A DNA stretch of 58,142 bases. It comes from an uncultured bacterium (GTDB lineage Bacteria > CSSED10-310 > CALFER01). Below the pieces are notes generated by a model that was not told the origin of the DNA, did not search any database, and saw nothing but the letters and a program-made list of their open reading frames with translations. Of this stretch, positions 53,363 to 58,142 are shown piece by piece (position 1 is the stretch's first letter; each line of letters opens with the position of its first letter). Both the position numbers and the translations under genes were made by a program. The stretch lies in NCBI GenBank assembly GCA_937951895.1, contig CALFER010000014.1, forward strand, positions 1 to 58,142, in the 5' to 3' direction.

Positions 53363-55968
53363 TTGACTTTCTGAACAAACTTTTTTCGGAATTCTCGAAC
53401 GGAATTCCTTACCTTTTCAAGCTGCTCCATATGGATAATGTATCTCAGCTTGGGAGACTGGACATCTATGTTATTATCCTGATTTTCTCCTTGGCAGTCC
53501 TGGGTTTGCTGCTGCAATCTGCAAGACTGTTGTGGGATGGATATGCGCTTGGAAAAATGAAAAAAAAATGGCAAAAGATGATAGAAAATTCTAGAACGAA
53601 ATCTTCCGATTCTCAAGATAACAGCACCTATGGAGTACTTTCTGATATAAGCGTGCCGGAGATCAAAGAATATGTGAAATGGATAGACACTTTGTCTGGG
53701 ATACCGATGCCGGTCAAGATGATCAGGGATGTGTTGAGGTTGTTTGACAAGAAAACCACCTATGTCCACCAGGATTTTGTAACCGTATATGCTGAAAGAT
53801 ACCAGAGAAAGATGCAGTATGTGCGTGTGTTGGCTCCAATGATGATTTTACTGGGACTTTTAGGAACCGTCTTCGGGTTGGTGGAAGTCGTGAATGCACT
53901 CAATGATAAATTAAATAGTTCTCAAATCCATACACTCAAGGATCTGAAAGATTCAATCATCACGCCAACAGCAGGTCTGTCAACTGCTTTCACAACAACC
54001 CTCTATGGCCTCATAGGTTCCATTTTTCTTACAATTCCCATCAGAATGTTTCTTTCTTTTCGAAATAACCTTTTTATGAAAATAGAGCGTTTTCTGATCA
54101 CGAATCTGCAACCTGTTCTCTTTCCGAATCAGGCATTGAAACTGGAGCAGACGTACGACAAACTGTCTTCAGATTTTAAGGCGACAGCAGTAAGTCTTAC
54201 CAGATCCTATAATGATATTTTCAAGGAAATGAGCAAGGCAATAAATGAAATGGTCGAAACCCTTGCGATAAAGGTATTGAAAGCTCAGGAGTCTTTGACC
54301 ACCTTGGGGAATATCAGCCGTGATTTCAAAACCGGTACAGAAAATCTGGATAAATCACTGGGATATATCAGAAACATCCATGATCAGCAGGCTCAAAGCC
54401 AGAAGTTACAAGCGGACTTCAACCGGGATCTCCTGCAGAAACTCACCGGACATTCTGAGCAGTTGAAAACAGTCTTGGGCAGGACAGAAGATTCCATAGA
54501 ACGTCTTGATCAGGTGACGCAGAGCCTGACCGCATTATCCAAATCGATCTCGTCTCTCGCAGACGTGACATCTCAGGAAAAAGCACAACTGAAGGCTGAT
54601 TTGGAGTCTTTGTTCAAGAAGCACATTGAAGAGATCGGGCACCTGCAAGTCGAAATACAGAACATTTTGGACGGAGCAATAAGCTACTGCGCAAACGATC
54701 TGCCAAAGGCTATCGCAACATCTCTGGATGCTACCGGCAATGCAATCCTGGCTGAATTCAAAGAGTTGTCCGAATGCTCTCAGAACAATGCCACGACTCT
54801 CTTCGAGAACAGCATGAACCAGACAGTGGAATTGCATGGAAAATTCAAGGAATTGCTCGAAAAGACCATCAAGTATTATGAAGAGGCACTGCCGGCATCA
54901 ATCGAGACGTCACTCCGGAATGCCAATTCGGTCATTCTGGAAAATTATCGCGATCTGCTCGAATCCATGCGTACGCTGAAGAGTGAAATCAAGACCGCCA
55001 TCGAGATCCTTGAAACTAGAGAATCGGATGTGCAAGCCCAATGGCAGAAAACCCATGACACGCTAAGAGGTTTCACGGATAACCTGGCGGAGTCTTTCTC
55101 GCAGGAAATCGAGAGGTCGACCGACCGAACCCTTGTTGCCCTGGAACAACGAATAAAAACCTCCAACGAAACGGAAGAAATCAAACAGCGAGCAGTTCTG
55201 GACGAATTCCAGAGATTGCAGAATGCGTTTCAGAATGAGATACCGAAAAGCTTGAGCAATGCCATTTTCCAGTCGGCAGAACGTGTCAATTCACAGACGG
55301 CGGAACTTGTAGCCCAGTTGGAGGCATCGAACAGGGAGGTCGGCAAATCGATTGACAGGCTGATCCAGGCCGAGAATGACAATGAGGTTTACCGTGAAAC
55401 CGCGAATGAAAACCTTAAAGCGTTCACAGAGTCGCTTGCGCGGAGCTTGAAGGAAGATATTTCCAGCCATTGTCATCAGACAATATCCAGCCTGGAACGT
55501 GTGATTCTTGAGATCGGACAGGTTGATTCACAACGTCGTGATCTGCTGATCACCGCTCTGAATAAATTACAAGAGTTGCTCCAGAAAGCAGGTAGCGACC
55601 TTTCGGCGGGGTTCAGCGATGGGATAACACGGGCTTCGGAATCACTGGCTCATAGCATGACGATGTTGACAGAATCCAGGGAAAAAACAATGCTGGTTTA
55701 TCTGACTGAACTTAAAGTTCTGATGGAGAGATTACAGGTAACAGTCTCTCAGGCAGATGATGCCTTGAAATCCCAGGGAAACGATTCCCGAAAGAATATC
55801 CAAGAATTATCAGAAAAATTCTCCATTCTTTCGAAATCAATCGATAATCTCTCGAATTCGAAATCAATCGATGAGAGCTTGACCACAATCAAGAAATCTG
55901 TCCAGAGAATGGTCAAGATCATGGAACCAAGACCTTGGTGGAAACCGTTCTCCAGGAGAATTCCATGA
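53359..55968 (+). CDS. zorA-like: ZorA-like MotA/TolQ/ExbB motor protein with coiled-coil tail
   Basis: 869 aa. Three TM helices: ~36-54 (IYVIILIFSLAVLGLLL), ~156-180 (VLAPMMILLGLLGTVFGLVEVV, the ExbB/MotA signature) and ~203-230 (GLSTAFTTTLYGLIGSIFLT). The cytoplasmic side is followed by ~600 residues of heptad-rich coiled-coil to near the C-terminus. In Zorya, ZorA pentamers surround a ZorB dimer and convert ion flow into rotation of this tail. The start overlaps the previous gene by 4 bases and its stop overlaps ZorB-like by 4. Confidence 0.88.
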   Translation: MIDFLNKLFSEFSNGIPYLFKLLHMDNVSQLGRLDIYVIILIFSLAVLGLLLQSARLLWDGYALGKMKKKWQKMIENSRTKSSDSQDNSTYGVLSDISVPEIKEYVKWIDTLSGIPMPVKMIRDVLRLFDKKTTYVHQDFVTVYAERYQRKMQYVRVLAPMMILLGLLGTVFGLVEVVNALNDKLNSSQIHTLKDLKDSIITPTAGLSTAFTTTLYGLIGSIFLTIPIRMFLSFRNNLFMKIERFLITNLQPVLFPNQALKLEQTYDKLSSDFKATAVSLTRSYNDIFKEMSKAINEMVETLAIKVLKAQESLTTLGNISRDFKTGTENLDKSLGYIRNIHDQQAQSQKLQADFNRDLLQKLTGHSEQLKTVLGRTEDSIERLDQVTQSLTALSKSISSLADVTSQEKAQLKADLESLFKKHIEEIGHLQVEIQNILDGAISYCANDLPKAIATSLDATGNAILAEFKELSECSQNNATTLFENSMNQTVELHGKFKELLEKTIKYYEEALPASIETSLRNANSVILENYRDLLESMRTLKSEIKTAIEILETRESDVQAQWQKTHDTLRGFTDNLAESFSQEIERSTDRTLVALEQRIKTSNETEEIKQRAVLDEFQRLQNAFQNEIPKSLSNAIFQSAERVNSQTAELVAQLEASNREVGKSIDRLIQAENDNEVYRETANENLKAFTESLARSLKEDISSHCHQTISSLERVILEIGQVDSQRRDLLITALNKLQELLQKAGSDLSAGFSDGITRASESLAHSMTMLTESREKTMLVYLTELKVLMERLQVTVSQADDALKSQGNDSRKNIQELSEKFSILSKSIDNLSNSKSIDESLTTIKKSVQRMVKIMEPRPWWKPFSRRIP

Positions 55969-56642
55969 AAACCAGGTTTTCAGATTCTGATGACTATATC
56001 AATGTATGGCCATCTTTCACCGATATGAACTTTATGATCATCCTGGTGCTGTTTTTCATCATCATCCTTCAGCACATTACAGAACAGGATGTCTTCAAAA
56101 TGGAAACCATTGCAGGGCGAAAAAAGGAGGTCTGGAACGCCATCCGGGATGCCTTCCCCGTTCAGACAGACGATAGCATTCAGATCATCACAAAGAATGA
56201 CGAGTCGCCGCAGATGTTGACCATACATTTCAGCAATAAGATACTGTTCCCACTCGGTAAAGCGGATTCCGATACCATTAAAGAAGAAGGAAAACGTATT
56301 TTACAAGCACTTGCCGGGGTCATCGTTAATTTCGATGGATACTTCCGAGAGATAAAAGTTCAGGGACACACGGATAACGTCCCTTATACAAATGTTGAAG
56401 AAGTATACAGCAACTGGGATCTCTCGTCAGATCGAGCGACAAAGGTTGTGAAAACGATCATATCCGGGATGCCTCAAGAAAAACGAAAAGAATATGAGAA
56501 GCTTCTCGTTGCAGCTGGATATTCGGAATATAAGCCAAGAGCGGACAACTTGTTCGATGAAAAAGGAAAACCTAAGGGAAATGAGATGAACCGCCGGATT
56601 GATATAGAATTCGAATTTGAGTACGAGAGTACTCTGGAGTGA
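55965..56642 (+). CDS. zorB-like: ZorB-like MotB/OmpA-family protein
   Basis: 225 aa from the ATG at 55965, overlapping the ZorA-like stop (ATGA). One TM helix at ~22-40 (FMIILVLFFIIILQHI), preceded by SFTD with D20 as candidate ion-binding aspartate, as in MotB/ZorB. The C-terminal OmpA-like peptidoglycan-binding domain carries VQGHTDNVPYTN, SNWDLSSDRATKVV and NRRIDIEFEF. It would anchor the stator to the cell wall. Length and order fit ZorB. Confidence 0.9.
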   Translation: MKTRFSDSDDYINVWPSFTDMNFMIILVLFFIIILQHITEQDVFKMETIAGRKKEVWNAIRDAFPVQTDDSIQIITKNDESPQMLTIHFSNKILFPLGKADSDTIKEEGKRILQALAGVIVNFDGYFREIKVQGHTDNVPYTNVEEVYSNWDLSSDRATKVVKTIISGMPQEKRKEYEKLLVAAGYSEYKPRADNLFDEKGKPKGNEMNRRIDIEFEFEYESTLE

Positions 56643-57406
56643 TCGTGCTGGAAATAACGAACGAGGAATACGAGAAACTCCGGCGGGCGCTAAAAGATCA
56701 GGAGGTGGATCCACCTGCCGGCATCCGGATTGCTTTCCCGGAAGAATCGCTCTTGTGGGTGTCGCCATCACATTTCGACCATCCGGTCACGATTGAGGAT
56801 ACGCATTGTAATCTGACAATCGCAATGGCAAATGTCGGTTCAAAAGAACTGAGCATAACCTCATTGCATGTGACTGCAGGTGACGACCCTGTCGAATTGA
56901 TGATGCACCAGCCATTTCCGCAGCGCATGAGGTGGGAAGATGGGGTGTTCACGTTGAAATGCTACCTGTTCAGACCTGACTGCGGGGCAGGGTTGTTCAA
57001 TGGATTTCTTTCGATCACCACTGATCCGGAGGTATGCAATTTATCTGTTCCACTAGAACTGGCTGTCTGCGCGCCGATGGGCCGTGGAAGAATTTCAGTA
57101 TTCCCGGATACTCTTGTCATCCCAGAATTGACTGCAGAACCAGGAGAAATTTGTTATAAATCCGGTAAGTTTATTGTCTTCAATGATTCCGGCGATTCCT
57201 GGAATTGCCGGGCTGGATGTGAAAGTGAATGGCTCGAAGTGAGACCTTCTGATTTTGAATTGAAACCCGGACAGGTTTTGACGATGGCTGTTATGGTGAA
57301 TATGCAGCGATGCGATGCAGGAGAACGACCAAATATCTCGATCGAATGCTTAAAAAAAAATCAAGCGCATCAAGTTGAACACCTATCGATCATCGTTGTA
57401 ATCTGA
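56639..57406 (+). CDS. Beta-sandwich protein of the ZorAB locus
   Basis: 255 aa. GTG at 56639 overlaps the ZorB-like stop by 4 bases; an alternative GTG at 56645 has GGAG five bases upstream. The first helix (ITNEEYEKLRRALKDQ) precedes two Ig-like domains (CNLTIAMANVGSKELSITSL, GLFNGFLSITTDPEVCNLSVPLELAV, WLEVRPSDFELKPGQVLTM), similar in style to the sandwiches of the Hsp70 fusion and of the protein at 52175. No catalytic motif. Last gene of the run. Confidence 0.65.
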   Translation: MIVLEITNEEYEKLRRALKDQEVDPPAGIRIAFPEESLLWVSPSHFDHPVTIEDTHCNLTIAMANVGSKELSITSLHVTAGDDPVELMMHQPFPQRMRWEDGVFTLKCYLFRPDCGAGLFNGFLSITTDPEVCNLSVPLELAVCAPMGRGRISVFPDTLVIPELTAEPGEICYKSGKFIVFNDSGDSWNCRAGCESEWLEVRPSDFELKPGQVLTMAVMVNMQRCDAGERPNISIECLKKNQAHQVEHLSIIVVI

Positions 57407-57566
57407 AGTTTGGGTCATAGAATATATTAAGGGAAGGGAATATGCAAAATTCTCGAACCTGATGTGTCAACTCGACGCGGAATATCCATCAAAACGGAGC
57501 ACATATCAGATTTTATCGAGATAACAAGTGGGTGAGATGCGATGAATGATGATAAGGAGTAGTAAA

Positions 57567-58013
57567 ATGGCAACTCATGAGCAACCTGGAAGATCAAACA
57601 AACGACTGGTCGACTGTCTTTGTTCGACGACACAACGTCAAAGTGCTTTAAAAATCGTTGAATTCCTAAGTAAATTTCCCGATCTTCATGTTCCTTGGGT
57701 GCAGTACCCCGCAGATGAGAAATACACATGCTGGTATGTGACATTCAAGGATCATGAAGAACCTTTCATGCTACACTTCACCATTAAATCGAACGGGACG
57801 GATATTGAGTTCAGATATCCTGATTACTTACCTCACGAATCAAAGAGTAAATTCAAGAAGAATCAAAATTGGCTTTATGCGAGATTCGACGATTTCAGGA
57901 CAGATGAAATTGAGCAGATTGTTATAAACTATATGGTGGGGATAAAGGCCGCGTTTCTTCGAGATGAACTTGTTTACCGGAAACATAGGTTTACGCACTT
58001 GCATCTAAAATGA
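57567..58013 (+). CDS. Small alpha/beta hypothetical protein
   Basis: 148 aa from the ATG at 57567 behind AAGGAG; the frame from 57546 is a longer option without a better signal. Segments DLHVPWVQYPADEKYTCWYVTF and RYPDYLPHESKSKFKKNQNWLYARF suggest a small alpha/beta domain. No family recognised. It is 160 bases after the operon end, so co-transcription is uncertain. Confidence 0.5.
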   Translation: MATHEQPGRSNKRLVDCLCSTTQRQSALKIVEFLSKFPDLHVPWVQYPADEKYTCWYVTFKDHEEPFMLHFTIKSNGTDIEFRYPDYLPHESKSKFKKNQNWLYARFDDFRTDEIEQIVINYMVGIKAAFLRDELVYRKHRFTHLHLK

Positions 58014-58142
58014 TAGCAGGTAAGGTTGAACAAGATTATTTTCGATTCGATCCAAGTCTGCTCTGACTCACGCCCGACTAGAAGCTATTGTTGATTCGCG
58101 AGATAAATGGCAGGAAATTTCCTGATTATTTTGACATTTCTC

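Noticed and set aside
37168..57406. Classification as canonical Zorya or as BREX
   Set aside because: ZorC, ZorD and ZorE are absent, and the PglX, PglZ and BrxC partners that would go with a PglW-like kinase are also absent; only single components are shared.
1..58142. CRISPR array
   Set aside because: No run of regularly spaced direct repeats and no Cas gene was seen.

Overview
The window looks like a chromosomal segment of an anaerobic bacterium. A conserved anaerobic redox-cofactor operon sits at the left end, followed by about 45 kb of accessory DNA built from defence-type genes, integrases and transposon debris. The redox operon (molybdopterin aldehyde oxidoreductase with its C-GCAxxG-C-C, dicluster-flavoprotein, TrsS, TrsM and CoA-ligase companions) is best known from Desulfovibrio and relatives, so a Desulfobacterota-like or similarly anaerobic lineage is plausible. 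The sequence alone does not fix the taxon. The left end is visibly more GC-rich than the region from about 18 kb to 37 kb.

Layout. 1-897: 3'-truncated MgtE-like Mg2+ transporter. 1117-10838: DUF5714 gene convergent with a seven-gene minus-strand redox operon whose promoter lies at 10920-10947. 10961-12951: small hypothetical, secreted and membrane proteins. 13374-17118: McrBC-type restriction pair with an EVE-like domain inside McrB. 17224-17967: tyrosine-recombinase remnant, GIY-YIG gene and a tRNA/tmRNA 3'-end fragment. 18446-26074: a 2542-residue exonuclease-RecQ-UvrD fusion, preceded by a possible 40-codon leader ORF. 26553-27741: complete tyrosine recombinase with a palindromic operator over its promoter. 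27775-29930: small zinc-ribbon/membrane proteins. 30074-32991: transposon of the zinc-protein + rve transposase + ExeA ATPase type, its transposase interrupted by one in-frame TGA. 33158-33744: IS256-type fragments. 33864-37167: sparse hypotheticals and decayed DNA.

37168-57406 is the most interesting part. A minus-strand NERD-kinase-kinase-(degenerate HerA-like) protein is divergent from a tightly packed plus-strand operon. That operon encodes a zinc-ribbon/beta-propeller-like protein, a membrane VWA protein, a small 3-TM protein, a tubulin-like GTPase (Tubulin_2 type), a zinc-ribbon/beta-sandwich/Hsp70 fusion, an unrecognised protein, a membrane-anchored GrpE-like protein, a beta-rich protein, a ZorA-like MotA/ExbB motor with a long coiled-coil tail, a ZorB-like OmpA protein and a final beta-sandwich protein. 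Five gene junctions overlap by 4 bases. I propose that this is one multi-protein envelope-spanning machine: a ZorAB-type ion-driven stator coupled to a dedicated Hsp70/GrpE-like pair and a tubulin-like filament, gated by a kinase. It carries no ZorC, ZorD or ZorE. I do not recognise this combination as a described system, and defence is inferred from the neighbourhood.
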